This document shows positions 25,303 to 36,531 of a stretch of 64,000 nt of DNA, piece after piece. A program made the translations under genes and the position numbers. The notes beneath the pieces are model-generated. The model was not told where the DNA came from. It saw nothing but the letters and a program-made list of their open reading frames with translations, and did not search any database. Source of the stretch: Isoetes taiwanensis. Taxonomy: Eukaryota > Streptophyta > Lycopodiopsida > Isoetales > Isoetaceae. Location of the stretch: positions 3,344,978 through 3,408,977 of the forward strand of contig JAJEKV010000078.1 of assembly GCA_021234155.1 (NCBI GenBank), read 5' to 3'. Position 1 is the stretch's first letter; each line of letters opens with the position of its first letter.

Positions 25303-27614
25303 GACCCAAACACGTAAAAATAATTAGACATGGCACTGGGGCAATTCATAATGCCTTGACACCTTGTTGAAAGTGTATTCACTTTGTAAATCACCATCAC
25401 ATGTTTGGAGATTACAAAGACACATGTATACTCTTTTGAAACTTACCAATAAAATATAGAAGTTCGCGCTTATTTCTGTGCAGCCAAGTGGCATATACCA
25501 ATAACACCGGAATGGAAATCGGGGCATCCATTCCACATAGCATGTAATTTTTATGTAAACAAATGGGTAAACGGCCATAGAGCTTCTTGCAGAGCTTTTG
25601 TCGGTTGTGGCCTGATTTCGCACTACCTATTCTCGATCGCAAAATGAGTCACCGACCCTTCGTGTCCAAATTCTTGAAGATTCACCGGTTGGGATGATGC
25701 TGAAGAAAAACTGTATTGTAAGGCTTAAACAAGCCTGTTTTACATCGCCACCAGAAGAAGAGGCTCATTTGAGCTAAAAGCTTTGGGTTTTTCTACAGGC
25801 TTCTGTTTCTGCGGGATCTCATTCTAGAAATTTTCGAGCAGGGCTTTTTGCCAGATCCTATCTCAAAGCTTGTTGTTGCAAAGAGATGGTTTGTCCAAGA
25901 ATAGGTGCAGCAGAGATGCTTCAAGTCTTGATTTCCCAACGTCTATATTGTAGGGGAAGGGAAGCAGAGCGATCAAATTATATTTGCCCGATTTGGATTT
26001 GGATTGAAAATAGAAGACTTTTGGTTGAGCTAGATGACAATAGATTTTTCAAATATTTCATGTACTTTGCTAGAAGGACGGATACAAAGTTCTTGTTGAA
26101 AATTTGAAATATCCAACTAGTTAGAGGAGCATTAGGAGATTTTCCGCTAGGCTCTAAAACGAAATGGCATTTGTCTTTGCCGCAAATGCATTTAACGCCG
26201 TGGAAGACTAAATCTCAGATATAATCCGGACATCCCAGACGCCTGTGGTGGTTAATCCCGACATCCGATACCAGCCGTGATGGTTAATCCCACATCCGAT
26301 ATCGCCCAAGTGGTTAATCTCGACAAAAAGTGGTTAATCCGGACAAAACCAAGCGTAGAACTGCAAGCGGGCGGGGCAGAAATTTTGATCGATCACTTTG
26401 CTGCCTCAGGTATGCTTCGATCCGCTTTAAAAAGCATGCCAATCGCTTTGTAGAGAGAAAGAGATTTAAGGCTAAATAGAGCGTAATCGATAAAAAAAGG
26501 GCAAAAACAGTTGGTTTTGGGCTTCAAACCGCCGCCAAAGTCCTGGATTAACCACAATGGCTGATAACGGGTGTCCGTGATTAACCACATCCCGTGATGA
26601 TATATACGGCCTTCCCCGCGAAGAAGAGCATTTAACCCCGTGTGAAGGGCCATGCCAGAAATTTCAAAAGTAGAGATCTTGTGTATTGAACTAGGAATTA
26701 TATACATTGACGATATAACTGCGCTGATAAAATACATGGGCTTTTAGATAAATTTCAAGTCCAGGCCATACTACAACTGGTTGTTATTTGAACCTGTGCA
26801 TGCAAATAAAAGCAAGTCATTCCACTTGAATCAAGACTAAGTGCAAACTTAAAAATAAAAAATTAAGTGACCTGGCATTTAATTACTATCTGCTATAGAG
26901 AAATGGAATTTGAGATAAGAGGTTCTAGACCTCATATATAGCTGTAATAACGAGAAAACAGAATGAGAAATGCCTTTTACAATGTAGGTTCTAAAACTAG
27001 CCCGATGTCTAGTAAGAAAATATGGACGTAAACATTGCAAAAAATTCAATATTCTCTGAATGTAATACATGCATATGGTCATCAAAGAAGAAAGGAAACA
27101 ATTGTTCTCCCTTTGTGCAGCATAATGTTGCAGTCAATATTGGAGTAGAGCGAACTGTTACTCACATACAAGACTAATGTTCCTTGTTTACATCCTATTA
27201 AATTGTTGGGAGGGGTGGTGTGGCCCTAACCATTTAAATTTTTTGCATTTGTTCTCTAAAATTAGAGAATGTTCAACCTCCCTGTGGACATTTTGTCTTA
27301 GATACCCACCAAAGCACTCAAGAATTTCAGGAAAGTTTTTCATTTTCTAATCTCGTACATCTTGGAGGTCACCAACAAATTCCAAGTAATCATTGGTGAC
27401 CCTTGCAGTCCTCTTCTCAAAAATGTAGACATGTTTCATGTTAAAATTATCCTAAACTATTTTTTATGATGATCCCTTCTCTTGCCATATTGTTTACAGT
27501 AAGGGATAACAACAAGGGGATAGCATATTTCACATTTCTTCTTTAGAGCATGATGACTTGTATATTTTTGTAATGATATTTTAGTAATAAATAGCATTGC
27601 TTTCACGTGCTTGG
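25299..27614. other. Intergenic region, no gene recognised
   Basis: Only shadow ORFs. Contains a cluster of GTGGTTAATCC repeats in both orientations (26240-26600), annotated separately. Confidence 0.5.
26240..26600. repeat. GTGGTTAATCC repeat cluster with inverted arms
   Basis: The plus strand has four GGTTAATC motifs at about 26250-26340, spaced 20-37 bp, in units that also share GACATCCGATACC. The minus strand has two copies at about 26530-26590 in the same context (GGTTAATCACGGACACCCG...TATCAGCC). The arms are roughly three-quarters alike over about 48 bp, which suggests a decayed foldback or MITE. Confidence 0.5.
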
Positions 27615-30578
27615 TTAAGCATCTTCAGGTGACCTCGTTGCATCTAACAAAGCTTTAGACTCGATTTCTTGTTTGTTGGCCATCTCCCCAAGCTTATACT
27701 TGTTGTACATGGCAACTCCACATATGGCTACACATAGAGAATGCACAATCAGACAGCATAACAACTTGATATGATCAAGTGATAAAAGCACTAGCCAACT
27801 TACCGACAAAGTATCCAAGCATATTCACCACAGTAAGCTTTGTATCAAAGAAAATAAATGCTGAAAGCACCACCACCACCCAGTCCCTCACAACTCCAGC
27901 AACACGAATTGTTAGAGCACTTGTGTTTGATATGACAAGGAAAACAGATATATTCAATGCAAATGTACAAATAGCATTGAGTGACAGAATGAACGGATCA
28001 AAATTCCACTGGGGCGCCGCATCCATCTTGGGCTTCTCCAAGATAAGCCAAGGAACAAATAAACATACTGCACTGCAAATGAATATCAATTTATACCAGC
28101 AGGAAGAAAATTTTGTTACATAGCATGAGCCTTAATAAGACAACTGTACCTGCACGGGCTCACATAATACATCATTGAAATAGGATCCAATTTCACACCC
28201 TTCCTCTTCAGAAGAATTTCCATACAAATTAGCCTCACAGCTTCTCCAACAACACCTCCAAGTTGATATATCACTCCCACCCAATTAAAGTTTATTTCCC
28301 CATAAGATGCTATGATTACTCCAATGCTTATTATGGACATGGTAACCATCATGTGGCAACTCAACCTTTCCAGACCAACTGTTGCACCTAGCAAAAACAC
28401 AGCAACAGGCACTACGAACCAACAAGAAGGAAAATGATGATAAGCCATGGAAGAAGATAAAGAAGCATTTATTCAGTAAATATACTGACTTGTTGCTTTT
28501 AGCATCTGCGCAAATGATACAGAGATGTATAAATATGCTGTATTTCCCAACCAGAGCGTCATGGCAAACATGGCTCCAATAGGCAGGACAGAAGTCATGT
28601 ATCTGGAAACCCCAAATGCAGAGGTCACAACAGACTGATATCATCTGACTCCAAGCAGACTAAGACTCCTTACAATCACACTATATGAAATTATTTATGT
28701 GAAATCCTCCCTGAAGTATCAAGAATAAAGTCTAATATGATGAAAAATGCAAATTTTCTCAAAACATACTAGTAAAAACAACTTAGTAACTGTCTGTCTT
28801 TAAAATTAGCAAGATTTTGGACATGAAGAGGCTCACATTTCCAAGTTCATCCCTGGTTGAAGTACTACAAACTGTCAAAATGAAAATGCAAATATTAGGA
28901 AAAGAAAATTAAGCTGGCTAATCCATATATAGTGTACAACCTCCAAGTAAGATTGCATAAGAACATTTTTTCTTGTTGCAACAGAATTTGGCAAGAACAA
29001 AGAGTATAAAATGCATGCCAGGTGCTGGTTCAAGAATAAGCTCTAAAGAGTGGATGGTTAAAGAACTTACATATAAAACCATCTCAGAGAAAGCACTACG
29101 GAATGTCCTTAAATTTTCTTAAAAGCCATAACGACAATATACAGTTGTATGGACATTTTCAAAACAGACAAAGACAAGGAGGGTATCTAGATGGACAGTA
29201 ATCTAGTAATCTATATCTTATATCCCTCCACATACCATTGCACCTGAAGAATATGGAGCTCTTATTTCCATTTCATATAGATTTAAGGTGCTCAACAAAA
29301 CGGGCTTGTTATAGCCTGCATGTCATCCAAGAAAGAATCTAGCCACCAAGTAACTGAGACCAATTTTCGGGTGATATATTTTGTCTCAAAATTAGTTAGT
29401 GCCAAATCTGATCAAATTCTCCAGCATGAAAATCTCAGGATCCCTTCATATGCTTAAGCAAAGTGACCGATGCTTTCAGAGGAACCATAAGTTGAAAATC
29501 CCATATGTCAAAATGTAACTTTTCATTTACACATGGCAACACAACAAGAGATCTCTATATAGCCAGTGGATTGCCATGCACACCCATGGTTGCACATACT
29601 AAAGTAGGGTGTGTAAATTCCAGAGTTTAATGGAATTGCTCTCAACCCTCGATTGGCTGCCAGAGTAGGCACAGCAAAGTATACAGAACAAACAACCATT
29701 CACTAACCAAAATGATAAATGCTCATCAAACGTGTCATACCTTGAATACTTTGATGACAAGGAAACAAAGCACTGACGAAAACACCATGTGCAACAATGT
29801 AAGAGCCAAGGGATATGGAAAGTTGAAATGATGAGTGGAAAGCACATACTGCCATCATCAAATACAATAGCTCAGAGACCCTCTAGATAAGAAAAAAGGG
29901 AAATTGACATCACGAAAAATTATTGCAACTAAAGAACTGTAATTAAAGCAATACTGATAGCAACTGCTTAAAACCAGATACATCAAATTGGGCACTTGGG
30001 TAACATGATTTAATATGTAATGCGATGCATTGCATCAGACAAACTAATAAGCATTTTTTATTGCCTTACGTAGAATCTCCGATTTTGCAAGATATTCTTA
30101 TTCAAGATTTGGATAATGCTTCTTAGTGCATGATTTAACTTGACCAACTAAGGACCATTGCTTTTATGTTTCAGGTTCCCTCAAGTAATTGCCTTATTAC
30201 TTCCAATGCAGTAGGTGAATAAACTATCAACCATCTCCTGTAAAAAAGAAAGGTTTTGCATAGAACTTTAACACTGCCTGATTTCAAATGTTTACAGGGA
30301 TTGATGCACAAAGGAAGCCAGATCCAAATGAGATGCCTGGATCAGCATTTCTGATCGCTTATGGAAGCTCAAAAACAAATGTAGTAGTTTGGAAACTCAG
30401 AATGTGGAGGTATGATAAGGTAAAGAGTGGCGTCAATGAAACGCAACAAAACAGGCGAAAAGATAAGAAAGGAAGGATAGAGAGCTCAACGTACCTTGTT
30501 GAAGAAGATCTGACCACTAGAGAGAGCAATGTAAATGAGAATATAGGTATATGTGAGGAAGAGCTTTCCCTTCTCCAT
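27615..30578 (-). CDS. Probable sugar-phosphate/phosphate translocator (TPT/NST family), 7 exons
   Basis: Integral membrane antiporter of the triose-phosphate translocator/nucleotide-sugar transporter family, closest to the plant 'probable sugar phosphate/phosphate translocator' group (Arabidopsis At3g14410 type) as I recall it. Substrate unknown; expected in Golgi or another endomembrane. Exons, each with GT-AG sites: 30578-30495, 29848-29741, 28871-28837, 28602-28490, 28411-28150, 28072-27804, 27727-27615. They sum to 984 nt, 327 codons plus stop, with no frame break. Landmarks in order: [13 protein letters not shown] (exon 1), [20 protein letters not shown] (exon 2), [20 protein letters not shown] (exon 4), [17 protein letters not shown] (exon 5), [20 protein letters not shown] (exon 6), [10 protein letters not shown] (exon 7). 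Hydrophobic segments recur throughout, as expected for about ten helices. The ATG at 30578 starts directly before the conserved first helix. It appears functional, the only clearly intact canonical host gene here. Confidence 0.93.
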
Positions 30579-31930
30579 AGCCGGCTTCCAAGCCCGATCT
30601 ACGATCTGATTACTTTCCACGTGTGTTGTTACTCACTTAGGAAAATACTATTGAAATCTTTTATAAAATATTATTATTTACAAAAAATGTAAAATTTCTA
30701 GTTGATGAAAATACTCAAAGAAGTTGACATTGAGCTATGACATTGAGGATAATCAGGGTGGCCGCATGCAATCTTCACGACCTCCACCTCCTTATATTAA
30801 TTTCGTATGAGAAAGGATACGAGAGAGGTCAAGAGCGGCAAAAGAGAGAGGGAAGAATTGTGGAAGATGAACAATAGAGGACGAGCAACAGATCAAACTA
30901 GATTTTTGATTTTGGTGCTCCCCGCTAGCATGGAACATTTAAAACTGGCCTCTAACTTCAAATGGACGCCTCCACCTCCCTTTGACATGAAAACTGAGGC
31001 AAAGTGATCATGTGGGTCGGACCTAATGGCGCCAAAGAAAAGTTCCATGGCCATGGTAAGTTGGATGGCCCCTTTTGACTGCTCGTAAGGTTGTTTATGG
31101 CATCCGGGGTTTGGTTATATGCTAAAATATTCCTCTTTTTTTGTGCAAGTAATTAAACAATAGTATTTTGACATTTTTTATGTTGTGTCTACAATATCCT
31201 TAACTATTGGACCATTGCAATCTACCTAGTGATGGGGGATATGTTTGGATTTTCGGCTATGGATGTTAGCCTATATCATTTTGTTTTGTCAAAATGATTT
31301 AGAGCTTCTATCTACCTCATTTGACTCTCTTGTTCAAGTTCTCTAGAATGCCCCAACAAAGAATATAATAGAATAGTAGTTTTAAAATCATTGAAGACCA
31401 GCATGTGCCTCCACTCACTTTATGAGTGAATGCATCATAGAAACTATGGTTGGAATACGAGCAATGTCTAAAAATAGGCTGTCAATGCTACCTTCATGAC
31501 ACTCTTAATTTTCGTATGTTAGGCTGCTTAGGTTGTGGCCGAAAAGCATCTTTCATTGTGGGACAACGGATTAGATGAAGCATCTTTCATTGCGGGACAA
31601 AAATATTTTTTACCCATGCATAGCCCATTACATATACAAGAATTTTATCGCGCGCCAAGGCCGCCGCTAACGCTTCTAGTTCCAACCTCGCCGAGGTTTG
31701 GCCCACTATTAACGCTCAACCTTATCAATGCAATGCATGCTTAATAATGGGTTTTTATTCACAAGGGGTGCGAGACCACATGTGGTAGCATTTATGAATT
31801 GCTTAACACAGTGGATTTGAACTCACATTGTTGCCTTGTGTCCTTTTGCCCATACGATAGATAGTTGCCGCGAGATTTTACCATGAGATTCCCAATGCCG
31901 TATCCCTTTCTTTTTTATCCTCTCCTTTTT
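30579..31930. other. Upstream/intergenic region, no gene seen
   Basis: 5' flank of the translocator gene. A short plus-strand basic ORF (30807-31007) and a 69-aa frame (31535-31744) have no recognisable features. Confidence 0.5.
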
Positions 31931-31940
31931 ATTACCCGAT

Positions 31941-32205
31941 GCTAGTCGCTGGGGTTTGAGCTGGATGGTGTCAGCCCGTAACCAATGGCCTCGACCACTA
32001 GGCTAACAGCCATGGTTGCCATTATCTCTTTCTCGCCATCCATTGCTAATCGCTGGGTTTTGAGCCCGATGGGTGATGCCCGTAACCAATGGCCTCGACC
32101 ACTAGGCTAACAACGCGATGGACCTTAGTCGCACCCATGATGGGCAAGGCTTGGCTTTGAGCTGGGTTTCCCATAACCATTAGCTTAACCACTTGGCCGC
32201 CAACG
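31941..32205 (-). repeat. Three tandem tRNA-like units (SINE head or tRNA pseudogenes)
   Basis: On the minus strand three units lie at about 32205-32148, 32112-32045 and 32010-31941. Each has an A-box-like start (TTAGCCTAGTGGTCGAGG in two, GCCAAGTGGTTAAG in the third), the middle AATGGTTA(C/T)GGG, and a B-box-like GCTCAAA(A)CCC. The anticodon arms are not convincing. They resemble a tRNA-Leu/Ser-derived SINE head repeated in tandem. Confidence 0.5.
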
Positions 32206-32519
32206 CTGCGTGAGCATCTTTTTATCTCATTCATTTGTTTAATGTAATTTATTTGTTTAATATTTCTAGAAGAATAGATGTAGGGAACCTCATGGTAATC
32301 AAACAAAGATGCCATCTATCGAGCGGGCGGAAAGGGAATGGGATGAGAGACATAGAGCACGCACCTTGTTTGAAGTATGCATGGAATGGAAGTGGATCTC
32401 GGGTTGTCTCATCATCGCCGCGATGGCCGCATTGGTCCACGTAAATGCCTTGTGGACCTAATGGCGCGAGTTTTGTATGCGCAGGGGCAAGCACAAGTCC
32501 GGCTATGGCGACGCTCGGA

Positions 32520-32645
32520 ATAATGGCCGCAATAAATGCAAAGTGTATTAATGGTCGCAATAAATGCAAAGTGCACACATGTCTCATCAAGTTATTAGAG
32601 TGTATTAATGGTCGCACTAAATGCAAAGTGCACACATGTCGTGCT
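32520..32645 (+). repeat. Local direct repeats (~50 bp)
   Basis: GTGTATTAATGGTCGCA followed by TAAATGCAAAGTGCACACATG occurs at about 32546 and 32600 with one or two differences. A shorter AATAAATGCAAAGTG copy precedes at about 32531. Confidence 0.7.
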
Positions 32646-32699
32646 TTGATAATTTTAAGGAATGTGGGTTGATTGATTGAGCAAGGGGAGTCACGTGGG

Positions 32700-34420
32700 G
32701 TCGTGGCTCCTCCTCAATAAATATTAACTAGGAAAATACAAAAAATGTTCCTCAAAAATATTTTTCGACACTTGGCGTGCATGCACTGGAGCATCAAAGA
32801 ATCTCAAGAATAGAATCAAAGTGTATGGATTATATATGGTTTGATAAATATTTATTAATATTATATATTACACTATTGACATATCAGAAAATTGAACCAT
32901 TGAACTAAAACCCCCCGCCCCCTTCCAAATTGTTATGCAATAGTTATAAAGCTAATACAACAAGTCTATCCCATAACACCACAACAAAACAATGATATGA
33001 CAACATGAGAACTCAAGGATTGAACCACGATTACAAAACCATTGACCACCTCTCATTACCAAAGAACCTCAAAACAAAGAGAAGTTGATTACCTTGGAGA
33101 AAAGGGAACACGAAACATTGCACAGGGTTTTGCAAACCTTAGGAGTTTTTTGACGCTAGAGAAAAAGTAAGCCTCTCATATGAAAAGGACCATGTGATCG
33201 CAAAAGAAAGAAAGCATGTGCCTTGCGTGATGTTTAGTAAAAGAGAAGTTCAACATGCATGCATGCATGCATTGCATGTACGTATGTGATGCATGCACTG
33301 TGTGCATGCCAAAACCATAGGTTGGGCATGCTCTAAAAATACTACAAGCATACCCTCACACAAATACAACAACACAATCATACAAACCATAGCAAAATGA
33401 CTGTATACTTAAACATTTTACACGATGCAAAACAGTTGTGATGAAATTATAAGGAAGAAGGAACCGAATGAATATTGTGTTTTTTTCCTTCTGACGGTAA
33501 GCCACTAAATCTTACCATTTTGAGTTCTTCATTTTCCGAAGAAACATTGTGTAAGTCCCCAGACTGTCCTCCTTTCAGCTTTCTCGCACGAGCAGCAGCC
33601 CCCCTCACGGGCCGAGGTAATTCTGCTTGAAGCCATATCTTGATAAAGAAATTTCTAACCCTAAAATTAATACCTTCGAGGCTTGCATGCCATGTAGACC
33701 ACTAATATACCACCAGTTACCCAAAAAGAAAAAAAAAAAAAAAAAAAAAAAAACATGGGTGCCCACCATTGAAAGAAAACATGAAAATGACTATCTGTGT
33801 ATGCGCGCTCTAGATGTACGCATTAGTACATCAATTGAAATACACCACAAAATCATAGCAAAACCTTAGTGAAAAGCGTACAAAAATACAAAAGTAACCC
33901 CCTGTTATTATGCTACATATTCAATCTAATGACCAGATTTGTGTCCCTTGCGCTAGTGCGCCTTGCAACTTTAAAAGTAGATATCTCTCCAAATCAAAAG
34001 TGACACAACCTTCAGCAGTTCTAAATACGAAAATCACGACTATTGCAAATATATAACCTACACGTCGAGAAAAGACATATTGTAAACATCTACAAGCTTC
34101 GAAGAAATGTAGTTTACCCAGGTTGAAGGTCGAGAGGTAGTTTCCATTTTCTCATCAGTTACAGAGCTTGGGTCGTCTCTCTTTGATGCCAAGACTGTGT
34201 TAATATCCAATCTACGAGCATAGTATCTGGTAGCATGTGTAGCTCAAGAGGATATGGTGCTCGTGATTGTTGTTGCCACTAGCATCGTTCAAGTTCCCTA
34301 GCTTGCTTTAGTTCATCATAACTTTGAACCCATTTATCCATACATTGCTCATTTTGAATGCACTAAGCTCATTGCGCTTTAATTTCTTATTGCACCCTTT
34401 GCTATTTAGCTTAGGCATCA
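32700..34420. other. Intergenic region, no gene seen
   Basis: Contains a purine/pyrimidine alternating CATGCATG cluster (33255-33310) and an A-run of about 24 at 33729-33753. Short open frames are not credible. Confidence 0.5.
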
Positions 34421-34429
34421 GAAATGTGT

Positions 34430-36530
34430 GCCAATAGGTAGACTTGTTTTAAGGATGGGATTCCTGGAGACAAATGGTGGAGGAGCTTCAAGAAAAAGAC
34501 ATCTTGAAGTTACGCTTAGATCCACACAATGTGTGGAGGTCCAACGGGTCAAGGCAATTAATTCCACTAACTTAATTGGCTTCTACACTGGCCTTAGAAA
34601 AGCTTATGATGATTTTAGCTTTGATCCATCTAAGATGTGGAATTGTGATGAAACATGCATGCAAGCTGGCAGTAGGGCTGGCATGAAAATTCTAGCAAGG
34701 AAAGGGCAAAGAAATCTCACTAGACTATTCCTAACAATAGGAATGGCTAACTGCTTTGTGTTTAAAATGCAAAGAAAGCCAAAGCATTCCTAATCTTTAT
34801 GTCTTCAAGGGAAAAAAAATTGAGAGATAGGGACTTACTTGCTGGATGTGAGCCAAGCGCAGCCATGTGCTATCAAAAAAAGGCATGGATTACCCATGAA
34901 CTATTTGATGCATGGCTTGAACACTTCAAAACTAATGTGCCAGGGGGTATTAGTCCAGAAACTCCTCACCTACTATCTGTGATGGCGACGGATCACATGT
35001 AAATCTGAAAGTGATCCAACATGCTAAGGAAATTGGTTTGCATATCTATCAATTGTTAGCCCACACTTCTCATAGGCTCCAGCCGTTTGATGTATCATGT
35101 TTATGCCCCATGAAAGGAGCCTCCAAGAGTCTAAGATCTAAATACATGCGAGACCATGAGCTTCTTGAGCCTTCCAAAGAAGACATGGCAAAGATTAGTC
35201 TCAAAGATCACTTAGACAATTATTGACCGCTTCATAACATCAAAGGTGCTTTGTTAAAACCGGTATATGGCCATGGAAAATGTTGGTCAAGCACCGATCC
35301 CATTGTTGAAAAGTCGATTGTAAGAGATAGTGACGATGAAGAGGATGATCCAAATGCTGCTCCTAATGACATAGGTCCTAATGCTGTTAATTAGAATGTT
35401 TCTATTGATGACCAACAAGTTGTAGACAATCTTGATATTGCTGCTCCCATTACACTTATTCCTAATGCTGGTTGTGATACAATTGCTCATCCATCCATTG
35501 TTGTTCTTGATCCAATTGATGCTGCTGTTTGTAATGATGTTGCTGCTGCAACTATGCCATGCAATCATATTACTAGTTCCGGTTCTGCTATAGTAAAGGC
35601 GGCAGTCAATTCTATGTAGATTGTGTTAGGGCTAAGAGAAGCAAATTGCCAATTGAATTGGCTCATAGGCTCATGGTTACTTCGGATGAGATGATCAAGG
35701 CAAAACTAGATGAGCACAATAGGCAAGTGGAGGCCAGCAGACTTAGGCAAGAAAAGCTGGCCGAGAAGAAAAAGAATCAAGCTGAGAAAAAAAGAATCAA
35801 GGAGATACAATTGAGGCTAAGGGCTAAGGCCAAGGCCTTGAAAGAGGCAGAAAAAATGCTGAAAAAATATGTGAAGCCAATGCCATGAAAATGAGAAGTA
35901 TATTGTTCAATGCGGATGGAAAGAGGCAGCTACCACTTGAACAGATCTTTGGCCCTTCTAGGCCTTTCTCAAATGAGACAATTCAGGCTAGGAGGAGGGG
36001 AAGAATGAAACTCATGGTCAGAAGGGGTTCTGACCCTAAAAAGTTAGATATTGTCGCAGTGGACCATTGTGGTCATGATCAGATTGCTGATATTGTGGAG
36101 CAGGCTGATCATGATCATGTGAATGATGTTCATTTGGTTGTTGGCTGCCACATCCAAGTATGGAGGCACTGATCTTCCTCCAAGCAACTTCATAGATAGT
36201 CAAGATCCATATGAGGATTATGAGGAGGATGAAACTTGCTTGCCATATAGCCTTGAGGAGACACATGTTTGTTCATGGGATCAGAGATGCCAAAAGAAAC
36301 AAAAGGTACAACATCATAAACTTGGTGAGAACACATCTGATTTTTGGACTGAGCCTGATGCCTGCCATGGTAGGTTTGTTGGAGACAAGATTCACACACG
36401 TGGTCCCAGCACTCCTGATTTTAGTGATGATACAAACTGTAGCAATTCTGAAGATGTTGAGGTTGCTAATAAGATTGGATGATGTCTATAGGGATGAGGC
36501 ACATGCACACTTGAGAAAGATTGGGATGTA
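34430..36530 (+). pseudogene. pogo/jerky-type (CENP-B-like) DDE transposase relic
   Basis: Plus-strand frames follow the DDE_1 (CENP-B/jerky/Tigger) family. A broken frame at about 34455 has GIPGDKWWRSFKK. 34428-34793 contains KRHLEVTLR and the first catalytic Asp in MWNCDETCMQAG. 34799-35002 has CYQKKAWITHELFDAWLEHF and NVPGGISPETPHLL. After a frameshift, 34981-34998 reads DGDGSH, the second Asp, then IQHAKEIGLH. 35050-35100 has HTSHRLQPFDVSC, the third acidic site. A stop follows near 35224. 35646-35888 is a Lys/Glu/Ala coiled coil (RLRQEKLAEKKKNQ) that may be the C-terminal tail. At least two frameshifts and a missing HTH N-terminus mark it as dead. Terminal repeats were not found. Confidence 0.8.
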
Positions 36531-36531
36531 A

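Noticed and set aside
30288-30692. 134-aa plus-strand frame
   Set aside because: It overlaps exon 1 of the translocator gene on the other strand, whose splice sites and family match are clear.
32520-32645. CRISPR-like array
   Set aside because: Only two or three irregular direct repeats with unequal spacing in a eukaryotic context.
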